Shown in pieces: positions 23,561-32,365 of a stretch of DNA of 44,396 bases (its first letter is position 1; the number at the start of each line of letters is the position of its first letter). The stretch is from positions 1 to 44,396 of the forward strand of contig SXHN01000010.1 of the NCBI GenBank assembly GCA_005773635.1, read 5' to 3'. This DNA is from Actinomycetota bacterium (GTDB lineage: Bacteria > Actinomycetota > Acidimicrobiia > IMCC26256 > PALSA-610). A program made the position numbers and the translations under genes. The notes below the pieces were generated by a model. It worked only from the letters and a program-made list of their open reading frames with translations, had not been told where the DNA came from and did no database searches.

Positions 23561-25777
23561 GTGACAGAGCTCCACGATGGAGGAGCAACCGAGTCAGCCG
23601 CGTCGCTCGCTGCCGCTGTGCTCGAAGAAGAAGCGCGCCGCCAGGCGGCACAAGACGCTGCACGCGAGCAAGTGATATTCCCCGACGACTTGCTACCCGG
23701 CGTGAACTCCGAACCAATCACGTTGCGAGAGGGTCTCAAGACCGGCGGCCCCGCGATGTTTATCGTCCTGACGCTCATCAGCGCACTAGACGAACTCGAA
23801 GGCGCCGCGATGAGCCTGCTCGCACCCGAGATGCGGCGCAGTCTGAACGTGAGCGAAGGCACCATCGTGTTCATCGCAACTGCGAGTGCGGCGTTTTTCG
23901 TGCTGGGTGCAGTGCCTATGGGTTGGCTGGCAGACCGTGTGAAACGGACGCCGTTGGTTGGTATGTCGGCGCTTTCATTTGGCGGCTTCGTGTTTTTGTC
24001 AGGTCTGGCGCCCAACGCCTTCGCGCTGTTTTGGACGCGCCTCGCGAGCGGACTCAGCAAAGCGAGCACGATCACAGTGCACGGATCACTGCTGGCTGAC
24101 AACTACCCAATTGGAGTTCGCGCTCGAATGGCGGCCGCAGGCAATATGGCAGCCCATGGTTTAGTAGGCCAGGCCAGCCCGATACTCGTTGCTGTCATCG
24201 CCAACGCTGCCGGCGGTCCGGATGGTTGGCGGTGGGCTTGGCTCATTCTCGGTTTACCCGTTGCTGTATGCGCCTTCGCGGCCTTCTCGCTCAAAGAACC
24301 ACCCCGCGGACAATTCGAGAAGTTCGAAGTCATTGGGGAAGTAAATGAAGACGCCGAACCGATGCCTATTTCGATGGAATCTGCCTTTGCTCGCCTGAAA
24401 AAGATACGAACAATCCGCTCGGTACTCGTTGCGTTTTGCGCGCTGGGCTTCGGGTTGTTTTCCGTGGGTCCGCTGACAAACCTCTACGTCGAAAAGAAAT
24501 TCGATCTCAGCTTGATGGAACGCGGCATTCTTGGCAGCTTGATCGGCATCGCAGCACTTCCGTTGTTGCCTTTCGTCGGACGCTATTTCGATCGTGTCTA
24601 CCGAAAGGATCCAGCAAAGGCGCTCGCCCTCGTCGGAGCAATGATCATTCCGTCAGCAATTTTCACACCATTGCAATTCTCGACGGACAGCATCATCTGG
24701 TTTGCGATCTTTGGGATCCCTCAGTCGGTGCTCACGACGTCCGCGTTTGCAATGGTCGGGCCGGTGATGCAGGCCGTGTGCCCATACAAGCTCAGGGGGA
24801 TGGGGGCCTCGCTCTCCACCATGTACATCTTTTTGATCGGCGGATTCGGCGGCGGCATCGTGGCCAACTTTCTCACCGACGCAATCGGCACGCGTGGCAC
24901 CGTTATCGCATTGGGCTTACCAACGAGCGTCACTGGCGGACTACTTTTGATGAACGGTGCTCGCTTCATACGCAACGACCTTTCGCTGGTTGTCGAAGAA
25001 CTACTTGAAGAGCAAGAGGAATTCACAAAGCGCAACGAATCCGGCGCGGCGACACCAGTCATTCAAGTTGCAAATGTTGACTATTCGTACGGGTCCGTAC
25101 AAGTGCTGTTCGACGTCAACTTCGAAGTTCGTAGAGGCGAAACCCTCGCGCTACTCGGCACGAACGGCGCTGGAAAAAGCACCATCCTTCGGTGTATCAG
25201 TGGGCTCGGCGTCCCCGACCGTGGCGTAGTCCGACTCAATGGTCGAGACATGACATACGTAGCACCGGAGGCTCGTTGCAAACTCGGCGTCATGCAGCTT
25301 CCCGGCGGCAAGGGAGTCTTTCCCGCGCTCACCGTACGGCAAAACCTCGCAGTGAGCGCGCGGATGCTCGAAAACGACACCGATCAACAGCAATCGAAGA
25401 TTGAGGAAGTGCTGCAAATCTTCCCTGAATTGTCGGAGCGCGATGCGCAAACGGCTGGGAGCCTCTCGGGTGGCCAGCAACAGATGCTGGCATTGGCTCG
25501 GGTGCTGATGCATGACCCAGAAGTGTTACTCATCGACGAATTGTCGCTGGGCCTCGCGCCGGTCGTCGTACAGCGTCTGCTCGAGATCATCGAATTGCTC
25601 AAGACACGAGGCCAGACGATGGTGATCGTTGAACAGTCATTGAACGTCGCGCTCGCGATCTCGGATCGAGCAATCTTCCTGGAAAAAGGCGAGGTGCGCT
25701 TCGAGGGCGACGCGAAGGAACTCGCGGCTCGAGACGATCTTGCACGCGCCGTGTTCTTCGGAGCCGACGGCGGATGA
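23561..25777 (+). CDS. MFS transporter fused to LivF-type ABC ATPase
   Basis: The product has 738 residues. Residues 60-475 form a major facilitator superfamily carrier with about 12 hydrophobic helices; PMGWLADRVKRTPLVG (119-134) is the conserved MFS loop 2-3 motif. An acidic linker (VVEELLEEQEEFTKRNE) leads to an ABC ATPase at 500-730. Walker A is GTNGAGKST (533-541), signature SLSGGQQQMLALAR (634-647) and Walker B VLLIDELSLGLAP (655-667), most like LivF of branched-chain amino acid importers. The start is GTG with GAGGGG upstream; an ATG two bases earlier is followed at once by a stop. It overlaps the next gene by 4 bp (ATGA). Coupling of a secondary carrier to an ABC ATPase is unusual, and its mechanism is unknown. 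Confidence 0.93.
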   Translation: MTELHDGGATESAASLAAAVLEEEARRQAAQDAAREQVIFPDDLLPGVNSEPITLREGLKTGGPAMFIVLTLISALDELEGAAMSLLAPEMRRSLNVSEGTIVFIATASAAFFVLGAVPMGWLADRVKRTPLVGMSALSFGGFVFLSGLAPNAFALFWTRLASGLSKASTITVHGSLLADNYPIGVRARMAAAGNMAAHGLVGQASPILVAVIANAAGGPDGWRWAWLILGLPVAVCAFAAFSLKEPPRGQFEKFEVIGEVNEDAEPMPISMESAFARLKKIRTIRSVLVAFCALGFGLFSVGPLTNLYVEKKFDLSLMERGILGSLIGIAALPLLPFVGRYFDRVYRKDPAKALALVGAMIIPSAIFTPLQFSTDSIIWFAIFGIPQSVLTTSAFAMVGPVMQAVCPYKLRGMGASLSTMYIFLIGGFGGGIVANFLTDAIGTRGTVIALGLPTSVTGGLLLMNGARFIRNDLSLVVEELLEEQEEFTKRNESGAATPVIQVANVDYSYGSVQVLFDVNFEVRRGETLALLGTNGAGKSTILRCISGLGVPDRGVVRLNGRDMTYVAPEARCKLGVMQLPGGKGVFPALTVRQNLAVSARMLENDTDQQQSKIEEVLQIFPELSERDAQTAGSLSGGQQQMLALARVLMHDPEVLLIDELSLGLAPVVVQRLLEIIELLKTRGQTMVIVEQSLNVALAISDRAIFLEKGEVRFEGDAKELAARDDLARAVFFGADGG

Positions 25778-28611
25778 CAATCGCAACGATCGTTACCCTG
25801 TCTGGGCTCGTCAAAGGCGTAGTCAACGGAGCGACCATCGCGCTGGTCGCGATTGGGCTCGTCTTGGTGTACCGATCGAGTCGAGTTATCAACTTTGCCG
25901 CTGGCGCGATCGGGCTTCCAGCGACGGCGCTATTGGGCTACATGGTCGCGAGGCAGGGCCTCCCCTACTGGCCCTCGCTCATTGTTTGTCTGGCCGTGGC
26001 AACGCTCACCGGCGCAGTCCTCGAAGTATTCGTACTCCGGCGACTCTCGAAGAGCCCGCGAGTGATCTTGTTCGTTGCGACAATTGGCGTTGCGCAACTG
26101 TGTCAAATCATCTATCTGCGGGTACCTGGCTACAAGACAGGCCAAGCGTCCAGCAATTTTCCTGTGCCGTTCACGGGTGAGTACCGAAGCGGCAACCTCG
26201 TGATCACCGCGAATCAGATTTCGATCGTGGGGTTAGCGGCCGCCGTTGCCATCGCTATGTGGTGGCTGCTCGGCCGCACCGCGTTCGGAGAATCCGTGAG
26301 CGCCGCGGCGACCAATAGCGATCTGGCCCGCCTCACCGGCATCAGCCCAAAACTGGTAACGACGGCAGTCTGGTCAATGGCCGGTGCACTATCGGCGCTC
26401 GTATTAATGCTGCAGGCAACTGCCCAAGGCGCGTCTGATATCTCGGCCATCGGGCCCAACATGCTCCTGAAAGGATTGGCCGCCGCGCTTCTGGGTCGAA
26501 TGCGTTCGTTTCCCAAAGCTGTCGGCGGCGCAATCGCAATCGGGGTTGGACAACAACTGTTCTACCAAAACTTCACAGACGGCACAGTTGCGGACTTCGT
26601 TACGTTTGTGTTGGTGCTCGTGCTGGTCGCGCGTAACAGCCGAGACGGTGAAGCAGGCGGCGAGAGTTTTCAATTCGCGCCGAGAGTCTCAACAGTCCCA
26701 GCGCGGTTACGCGAGATCTGGTGGGTGCGCCGCATACCCACTGCGATCGGCGGGATCGGTCTCGCGATGGCGATCGCGCTCCCACTCACCACAGACCTAT
26801 CTGCTCGCCATCTGCTGTGGTCATCAATTCTTGGATTCGCACTGTGCGCGGTGTCCGTCGTGATCCTGACTGGTTGGGCTGGCCAACTTTCACTCGGGCA
26901 AATGGCGTTCGCTGGAATTGGTGCGCTCTCGGCAGCCACCGCAGCCAGAGGATTCCAGATCGACATCGGTTGGGGTTCCACTCGGATACTGCGGGGTCGG
27001 CTCCAGCCCATCTTGTTTCCTTGGACCTTGCTCATCGGCGCCGCGCTTGCGTGCGCAGTCGCAACCTTGGTTGGCATCGGTGCGCTTCGCGTCCGTGGTC
27101 TTCTGTTAGCCGCGACCACGGTGGCATTTGCAATTGCGTGCCAGACCTACGTGTTTAATCGACCGTTCTTCATGGGAGGATCATCGAACACCAGCGTGCC
27201 GAGGTCCGACTTGGGTCCACTCAAACTTGTCGGCGACAACCGCGGCTACTACTACTTTTCTCTCACCGTCTTGGTTGTGGTTCTCCTTGTCGTTGGACAC
27301 ATCAAACGCACTGGAATTGGTCGCATCATTGTCGGCGTCCGCGAAAACGAACATGCGGCTGCAGCGATGACCGTCTCGCCGACACGCGCCAAACTGATGG
27401 CATTCTCACTCGCCGGATTCGTCGCCGGTCTCGGCGGAGCAATCCTTGGCGCAGTCAACACTTCATTTGGACCAACGCAACGATATTTCTTAGTCACTGA
27501 CTCGCTCGCGTTAGTTGCAATGGCAGTAATCGGAGGAGTTGGCAGCCTCAGCGGCGCAGTGATTGGCGCGGTGTGGGTTATCGGAATTCCATCATTTTGG
27601 CCTACCAACAAGACAGTTCCGCTGTTCGTCTCAAGCGTGGGTCTCTTAATCATGCTGCTGTATTTCCCCGGTGGCTTCACACAAATCGGCTTCTACACGC
27701 GCGACTCGTTCCTGCGTTGGCTCGACAAACGGCTCCCGCATCGCCCTACGAAGGTCAGCGTTGAACCTCCGCGCTCGGTATCTCTTGCCAATCCCGTTGC
27801 GGCACACACGAATCACGACGGTTCCGTATTGCGCACCGACGGGTTAACGGTGCGATTCGGTGGCAACGTCGCGGTGCACGATGTCGCCATCGCCGTCGCC
27901 CCCGGCGAAGTCGTTGGGTTGATCGGGACCAACGGCGCGGGCACGTCGACGCTGCTCAATGCGATTGGTGGTTTTGTAGCGAGCAATGGTGGGGTGCAGT
28001 TACTTGGGCAAACTGTCAGCAACCGGTCGGCACATCAGCGAGCGCAGCTCGGGCTAGGCCGGACGTTTCAAGCGGCAACGTTGTTTCCAGAGCTGACCGT
28101 CCGTGAAACAGTGCTGCTAGCGCTTGAAGCACGCGAGCGGACTGGATTTTGGAGCAGTGCACTCGCTCTTCCGGCTTCTCTATCGCGCGAAAAGCGGCGG
28201 CTGGTCCAAGCCAACGAACTCATTGATTTCCTCGGTTTGGGACGTTACAGCGATAGGTACATCGCGGAGCTGTCGACCGGCACCCGCCGCATCGTTGAGC
28301 TCACGGCGATGCTTGCCGTACAGCCACGCGTAATTTGTCTCGACGAACCCACCGCGGGCGTAGCGCAGCGGGAAGCCGAAGCATTCGGTCCACTGATCCT
28401 GCGAGTACGTCAAGAACTTGATGCGACCATAGTGATCGTCGAGCATGACATGCCCATGATCATGGCAATCAGCGACCGCATTTACTGCCTTGAGGCCGGC
28501 CAAGTGATCGCCGAAGGAACCCCGCTAGAAATCAGAAGCAATCCGCTTGTGGTGGCCTCGTACCTCGGCAGCGATCAACGCGCCATCGAGCGCAGCGACA
28601 CTGCGTTGTAG
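25774..28611 (+). CDS. LivH-LivM-LivG fusion: branched-chain-type ABC permeases plus ATPase
   Basis: The product has 945 residues. Residues 1-290 form a LivH-type permease (GLVKGVVNGATIALVAIGLVLVYR). Residues 325-640 form a LivM-type permease (GWAGQLSLGQMAFAGIGAL; AVIGGVGSLSGAVIGAVW). Residues 685-935 form a LivG-type ATPase with Q-loop GLGRTFQA, signature LSTGTRRIVELTA and Walker B VICLDEPTAG. The Walker A reads GTNGAGTST (718-726): the invariant lysine is Thr724, codon ACG at 27943-27945. The ATPase may thus be a degenerate site paired with the intact one in the MFS-LivF protein, or the base may be an error. The partner ATPase gene overlaps by 4 bp upstream, and the binding protein gene converges downstream. 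Confidence 0.93.
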   Translation: MTIATIVTLSGLVKGVVNGATIALVAIGLVLVYRSSRVINFAAGAIGLPATALLGYMVARQGLPYWPSLIVCLAVATLTGAVLEVFVLRRLSKSPRVILFVATIGVAQLCQIIYLRVPGYKTGQASSNFPVPFTGEYRSGNLVITANQISIVGLAAAVAIAMWWLLGRTAFGESVSAAATNSDLARLTGISPKLVTTAVWSMAGALSALVLMLQATAQGASDISAIGPNMLLKGLAAALLGRMRSFPKAVGGAIAIGVGQQLFYQNFTDGTVADFVTFVLVLVLVARNSRDGEAGGESFQFAPRVSTVPARLREIWWVRRIPTAIGGIGLAMAIALPLTTDLSARHLLWSSILGFALCAVSVVILTGWAGQLSLGQMAFAGIGALSAATAARGFQIDIGWGSTRILRGRLQPILFPWTLLIGAALACAVATLVGIGALRVRGLLLAATTVAFAIACQTYVFNRPFFMGGSSNTSVPRSDLGPLKLVGDNRGYYYFSLTVLVVVLLVVGHIKRTGIGRIIVGVRENEHAAAAMTVSPTRAKLMAFSLAGFVAGLGGAILGAVNTSFGPTQRYFLVTDSLALVAMAVIGGVGSLSGAVIGAVWVIGIPSFWPTNKTVPLFVSSVGLLIMLLYFPGGFTQIGFYTRDSFLRWLDKRLPHRPTKVSVEPPRSVSLANPVAAHTNHDGSVLRTDGLTVRFGGNVAVHDVAIAVAPGEVVGLIGTNGAGTSTLLNAIGGFVASNGGVQLLGQTVSNRSAHQRAQLGLGRTFQAATLFPELTVRETVLLALEARERTGFWSSALALPASLSREKRRLVQANELIDFLGLGRYSDRYIAELSTGTRRIVELTAMLAVQPRVICLDEPTAGVAQREAEAFGPLILRVRQELDATIVIVEHDMPMIMAISDRIYCLEAGQVIAEGTPLEIRSNPLVVASYLGSDQRAIERSDTAL

Positions 28612-28634
28612 CAACCGGTCGGTTTTTGGACCAA

Positions 28635-28652
28635 CGGCTACGCCGACTTTTT
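28635..28652 (+). terminator. weak intrinsic terminator-like hairpin after the Liv fusion gene
   Basis: CGGC-TAC-GCCG followed by ACTTTTT lies 24 bp after the Liv fusion stop on the plus strand, inside the 3' end of the convergent binding protein gene. The stem is only 4 bp, so termination efficiency is doubtful. Confidence 0.3.
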
Positions 28653-30059
28653 GCACGCGCCGTTTGATGAATCACCAATCTCGGTAATCGGGTCCCACTC
28701 GCCGCCCTGATTGCCTAACGAGGAATCGAACGAAACCAGTCGGGCCGCGTCATCTGCCGAATACTTGCCTGTGCACAGCGACGCATAATCGGTAGCCACC
28801 AACTTGATCGGGCCAAAACTGTTCACGGCCGCGATCCAAGAATCATTGGTGAGGTTCCCGCCCGCGCGCTCCGCGATGACCTTGAACATCAATAGCTCGC
28901 CGCAGAAATCGGTGACCCCAACGTGGGTCTCCTCGCGATCGCCGTTCTTGTCATTCTTTGCTTCGCCCGGCCCGAGCAACGTTGTTCCCGATGCGTCCTC
29001 CCAAGCCTGTACGCATTCCTTCAGAAGGTCATTCTTGTTGTCCCAACGGTCGGTAACGCTCTGTCCGTCGGCACTCAACATGCCCTCATAGGGATTCGGT
29101 CTACCAGTACCTTTCAACGCATTGGTGAGATCGCGAGCTTGCGATGCTGCCGACGAGACATCAGTGATTATCAATGCATCCGGAAGCTCCTTTTTGATTT
29201 TCTCCACGAACTGCTTTGCAGATGCCTGATTGCCGGAGATGAACACTGCGCCGACGTCTTCAGACTTCCATCGTTCAACGAATCCGTCCATTTGGGCCTG
29301 CGCGGCCGAGGTATCGGTGCCGGTAATGCTGATCGTTGCGGCGGATCCGGTCTTAACTCCTAGTTTCTTGAGTAGCGGGAGCACGATCGGCTTGTTCACT
29401 TTGGCGGCGGTGTCCTGATCGCCCAACGTCGCAACGACAAGTCCGTCAAGCTTGCCCTCTTTGTATGCGAGGTTGATCGCAGTTGACGCGACGCCTTCCT
29501 TCGTGGAGTCCGGAGTCAAGAGAAGCCCAGGTATCGAATCATCGATCATGAATTGGTTGATCTCATGGCCGATCATGATCGTCGCTTTGTCCTTGGTAAG
29601 GCATTTCTGGCCGTCGCCGCTGAAGTCGATGAAGACTCCGAGGACTGCAAACACCTTGTCGTCGTCAGCCAACGATGTACACAGTGTCAGTGGGTCGGGT
29701 TGCCGTCCCGGGATTGGACAGTATTTCTTGAACACGGGTTCGATTTCACGACCTAGCACACCGCCGTTGTCATTGATGTAGCTAATCGACGCCTCTGCGA
29801 TTGCTTGCTGCGGGCCACGAGAACTATCAACGAAATCTTTGATGCAATCCTGATCGATGACCATGATTCCGACTTTGATTTTCTCTTTCGTCACGCCGCG
29901 AAAACTGTCGCTCAGTGGTTGCTGTTCAACGGAGGTAGTCGTTGCCAGACCTTGCTTGACGGGAGTTTCGGTCGTCACGGCTGCGGGATCAGAGGCACAC
30001 GCCGACAAGGCGATTACCGTTGCAAACGCACATCCGAGCAGCTTCGATGCTGGCTTCAT
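28638..30059 (-). CDS. branched-chain-type substrate-binding lipoprotein (LivK-like)
   Basis: The 473-residue precursor has a lipoprotein signal (MKPASKLLGCAFATVIALSAC, Cys21 as the lipidated residue), a Thr-rich linker and a type I periplasmic-binding fold (Peripla_BP_6): IKVGIMVIDQDC, AIAEASISYINDNGGVLGREIEPVFKKYC, GLVVATLGDQDTAAKVNKPIVLPLLKKLGV. The two cysteines at about 120-140 may form a disulfide. It is the obvious partner of the fused Liv permease encoded convergently. The ligand is unknown and need not be an amino acid. The ATG at 30059 has AGGGGG upstream; the longer reading to 30356 runs back through repeat copy B and into the next gene. Confidence 0.92.
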   Translation of the reverse strand: MKPASKLLGCAFATVIALSACASDPAAVTTETPVKQGLATTTSVEQQPLSDSFRGVTKEKIKVGIMVIDQDCIKDFVDSSRGPQQAIAEASISYINDNGGVLGREIEPVFKKYCPIPGRQPDPLTLCTSLADDDKVFAVLGVFIDFSGDGQKCLTKDKATIMIGHEINQFMIDDSIPGLLLTPDSTKEGVASTAINLAYKEGKLDGLVVATLGDQDTAAKVNKPIVLPLLKKLGVKTGSAATISITGTDTSAAQAQMDGFVERWKSEDVGAVFISGNQASAKQFVEKIKKELPDALIITDVSSAASQARDLTNALKGTGRPNPYEGMLSADGQSVTDRWDNKNDLLKECVQAWEDASGTTLLGPGEAKNDKNGDREETHVGVTDFCGELLMFKVIAERAGGNLTNDSWIAAVNSFGPIKLVATDYASLCTGKYSADDAARLVSFDSSLGNQGGEWDPITEIGDSSNGACKKSA

Positions 30060-30140
30060 AACAATGACCCCCTGGTCGCGACGATGTGACGACGCCGTCA
30101 GTTTCCACCCCAAACGCCCAAACGTCAAGCATGCGCAACT

Positions 30141-30190
30141 TTCTGATCCGCTCGGAACGCCCAAACGGGGTGTCCCACGCGCGCAAAACC
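30141..30190 (-). repeat. dispersed structured repeat, copy B
   Basis: This 50-bp copy lies in the gap between the binding protein start and the ABC-F stop. On the minus strand it starts GGTTTTGCGCGCGTGGG and ends GGATCAGAA like the other copies. The centre differs in sequence but still pairs (arms about 30154-30162 and 30168-30176, one wobble and one mismatch). A 12-bp segment of it (30156-30167) is repeated directly at 30113-30124. The rest of the 158-bp gap holds no gene. Confidence 0.85.
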
Positions 30191-30217
30191 AAAAACCCGG
30201 CGGAGCAGGCGCAGTAG

Positions 30218-31810
30218 TCAGGCGAGGCTGACAAGATCTAAATAGTCGTTGGACCAGTAATCGAGCGTGCCTTCTGGCATCATGAGTACTCGTTGCGGCG
30301 CAAGTTCGGCAACGAATTCTGGATCGTGGCTCACGAGAATCATCGCGCCTTTCCACCCGTGCAGTGCTGTGCCGACCGCGGTACGTGATGGAGGGTCGAG
30401 GTTATTGGTGGGTTCGTCGAGCAGCAACAGGTTGTGGCTGCCGCCCACGAGCATCGCGAGCGCGAGTTTCGTCTTCTCGCCACCACTCAATGTCGAAGCG
30501 TCTTGTTTGGCCATATCGCCCGACAAGTTGAACATGCCAAGAAGATCGCGGCGTTGCTGATCAGTGAGTACTGGTGCATGTTCTTGCATGTGCGACATCA
30601 GATCGTGACCGGCCTTGACAGTCTCATGTTCCTGAGCGAAATAGCCCATCGATACCTTGTGCCCGAGCTTGTAATCACCGAGGTCTTGTTCGATCGCTCC
30701 GGTGAGGATCTTGAGCAGCGTGGTCTTGCCCGCGCCGTTGAGCCCCATGACAAGTACTCGTTCACCGCGGCCAATATCGAATGTCACGTCTTCGAACACC
30801 GTGTTACGACCAAAAGCCTTGGCGAGCTCGTGAGCTTGCAACACCACTTCTCCGGCGCGTGGAGGGTCGGGGAGCCGCACTCGCATTACCCGTTCTTTCT
30901 TGGCTGCGGTGAGCTTGGTGGCTTCCATCTTGTCGACGCGATTGTCAAGGGTCTTCGCCACGCGAGCGCGTTTTTGAGTTTGCCCACGCATCGAATCGGC
31001 CAATGTCGACAATCGTTTGATCTCTGATTCCTGGCGGGCGACAACTTTGCCGCGTCGTTCTTCATCGGCCTTGCGCGCGGTCTTGTATTGCGTATACGTA
31101 CCTTTGTATTCGATGAGTTCACCTTCATCGAGATGTAGCACGCGGGTGATGGCCTTGTCGAGCAACTCAAGGTCGTGGCTCACTACCAGTAACGCCCCAC
31201 GATACGACTTGAGAAACCCCATGAGCCATTCCTTGGCGTCGACGTCGAGGTGGTTCGTTGGTTCGTCGAGCATCAAGGCATCGCTGCCCGCAAACAAGAT
31301 GCGGGCGAGCTCCACGCGCCGACGCTCCCCTCCGGAAAGCGCGTCGATAGGCATATCGAGACGGTCGCTTTTGAGACCTAGGCCCGCAGCAATCGTGCGC
31401 ACTTCCGATTCCGCGGCGTAGCCGTCGAGTCGTTCAAACTCCTCTTGGGTACGGGTCAGCTTGGTGATGTTTCGTTCAGAAGGGTCAAGCTCAATGTCAA
31501 GACGCAACTTTTCGAGACGTTGCGCCAACAGATCGAGCCCGCGACCGCTCAACACGTGCGATAAGCCATTCGCATCGACCCCGGTGCCGCGCTTTTTCGG
31601 GTCTTGGGTGAGATATCCGAAGGCCTTCGGGCGCGAAATCACTCCCGCGGCAGGCTCGTTCTCACCGCCAATGACTTTGAGCAACGAAGTCTTGCCCGCG
31701 CCGTTGCGGCCCACGAGACCGGCCTTGTCGCCGGCGCGCAGCGTGAAGGACGCGCCCACTGCGGTGAGACGACCTCCTACCTCAACTGAGACATCGCGTA
31801 TCGACAACAT
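30218..31810 (-). CDS. ABC-F family ATP-binding protein
   Basis: The 530-residue soluble protein has two ABC ATPase domains and no membrane segments, as in ABC-F translation factors. Domain 1: Walker A GRNGAGKTS, signature ALSGGERRRVELAR, Walker B LMLDEPTNHLDV. A charged linker rich in Lys/Arg/Glu helices (about 245-315) contains the ribosome-contacting region. Domain 2: GLNGAGKTT, TLSGGEKTKLALA and LLLLDEPTNNLDP. Likely roles are rescue of stalled ribosomes or, less likely, antibiotic resistance. The start is either ATG 31810 or ATG 31819 three codons earlier; neither has a convincing ribosome site. Confidence 0.93.
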   Translation of the reverse strand: MLSIRDVSVEVGGRLTAVGASFTLRAGDKAGLVGRNGAGKTSLLKVIGGENEPAAGVISRPKAFGYLTQDPKKRGTGVDANGLSHVLSGRGLDLLAQRLEKLRLDIELDPSERNITKLTRTQEEFERLDGYAAESEVRTIAAGLGLKSDRLDMPIDALSGGERRRVELARILFAGSDALMLDEPTNHLDVDAKEWLMGFLKSYRGALLVVSHDLELLDKAITRVLHLDEGELIEYKGTYTQYKTARKADEERRGKVVARQESEIKRLSTLADSMRGQTQKRARVAKTLDNRVDKMEATKLTAAKKERVMRVRLPDPPRAGEVVLQAHELAKAFGRNTVFEDVTFDIGRGERVLVMGLNGAGKTTLLKILTGAIEQDLGDYKLGHKVSMGYFAQEHETVKAGHDLMSHMQEHAPVLTDQQRRDLLGMFNLSGDMAKQDASTLSGGEKTKLALAMLVGGSHNLLLLDEPTNNLDPPSRTAVGTALHGWKGAMILVSHDPEFVAELAPQRVLMMPEGTLDYWSNDYLDLVSLA

Positions 31811-31894
31811 TCCCACCATCGTCGCGCACGCGAGTCGGTTTTCTGTGACCCATTTACAGATCGCGGTGATGTTCGGGGCTGGCGAGTGCTCGAT

Positions 31895-32356
31895 CTATCT
31901 TGTGAGCCGCATTGGCGTGTGCCAAATATCGTCTTCAAGAAACCGCTCGCCGTCGACCACGAACCCGAATCGCTGGTACCAGGCTTCAAGACGGCTCTGA
32001 GCGTCGAGGACCAATTCGGCGGTTGGGAATCGTTCGACGGCTTCTTGCATCAGCGCAGCCGCGTGCCCGAGCGCGCGGTGCGACGCGGCAGTGACGACAC
32101 GCGACAGCTTCACTCCCCCATCGCGGCACGGAAACGCACGTAAATACGCCACAATCTGATCGCCGTCGCGAATCCAAGCATGGGCGTTGCCGGGCAGCAG
32201 ATCGCGGCCATCTATATCTTGAAATACACACGCCTGCTCGACGACGAAAATCTCGCTGCGCAATGCCAAGATTGCGTACAAATCACGCACCCGTATGGCA
32301 TCGAACTCAGACCAGGTGATCTCGACTCCGGTTTGCAATCCATCGGGTTCAGGCAC
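31895..32356 (-). CDS. GNAT family N-acetyltransferase, ElaA-like
   Basis: The 153-residue protein belongs to the ElaA branch of the GNAT superfamily, recognised by LYAILALRSEIFVVEQACVFQDIDGRDL (about 27-54). The acetyl-CoA binding segment SRVVTAASHRALGHAAALMQEAVE (about 85-108) is present, followed by a C-terminal FVVDGERFLEDDIWHTPMRL. ElaA function in bacteria is poorly known; acetyl transfer to a small amine or protein N terminus is expected. It starts 9 bp after the candidate selenoprotein stop, on the same strand. Confidence 0.9.
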   Translation of the reverse strand: MPEPDGLQTGVEITWSEFDAIRVRDLYAILALRSEIFVVEQACVFQDIDGRDLLPGNAHAWIRDGDQIVAYLRAFPCRDGGVKLSRVVTAASHRALGHAAALMQEAVERFPTAELVLDAQSRLEAWYQRFGFVVDGERFLEDDIWHTPMRLTR

Positions 32357-32365
32357 GGCCCTGTT

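Noticed and set aside
24430-24445. TTTTGCGCGC resembling the start of the dispersed repeat
   Set aside because: It lies in conserved MFS coding sequence and lacks the hairpin and the GGATCAGAA end.
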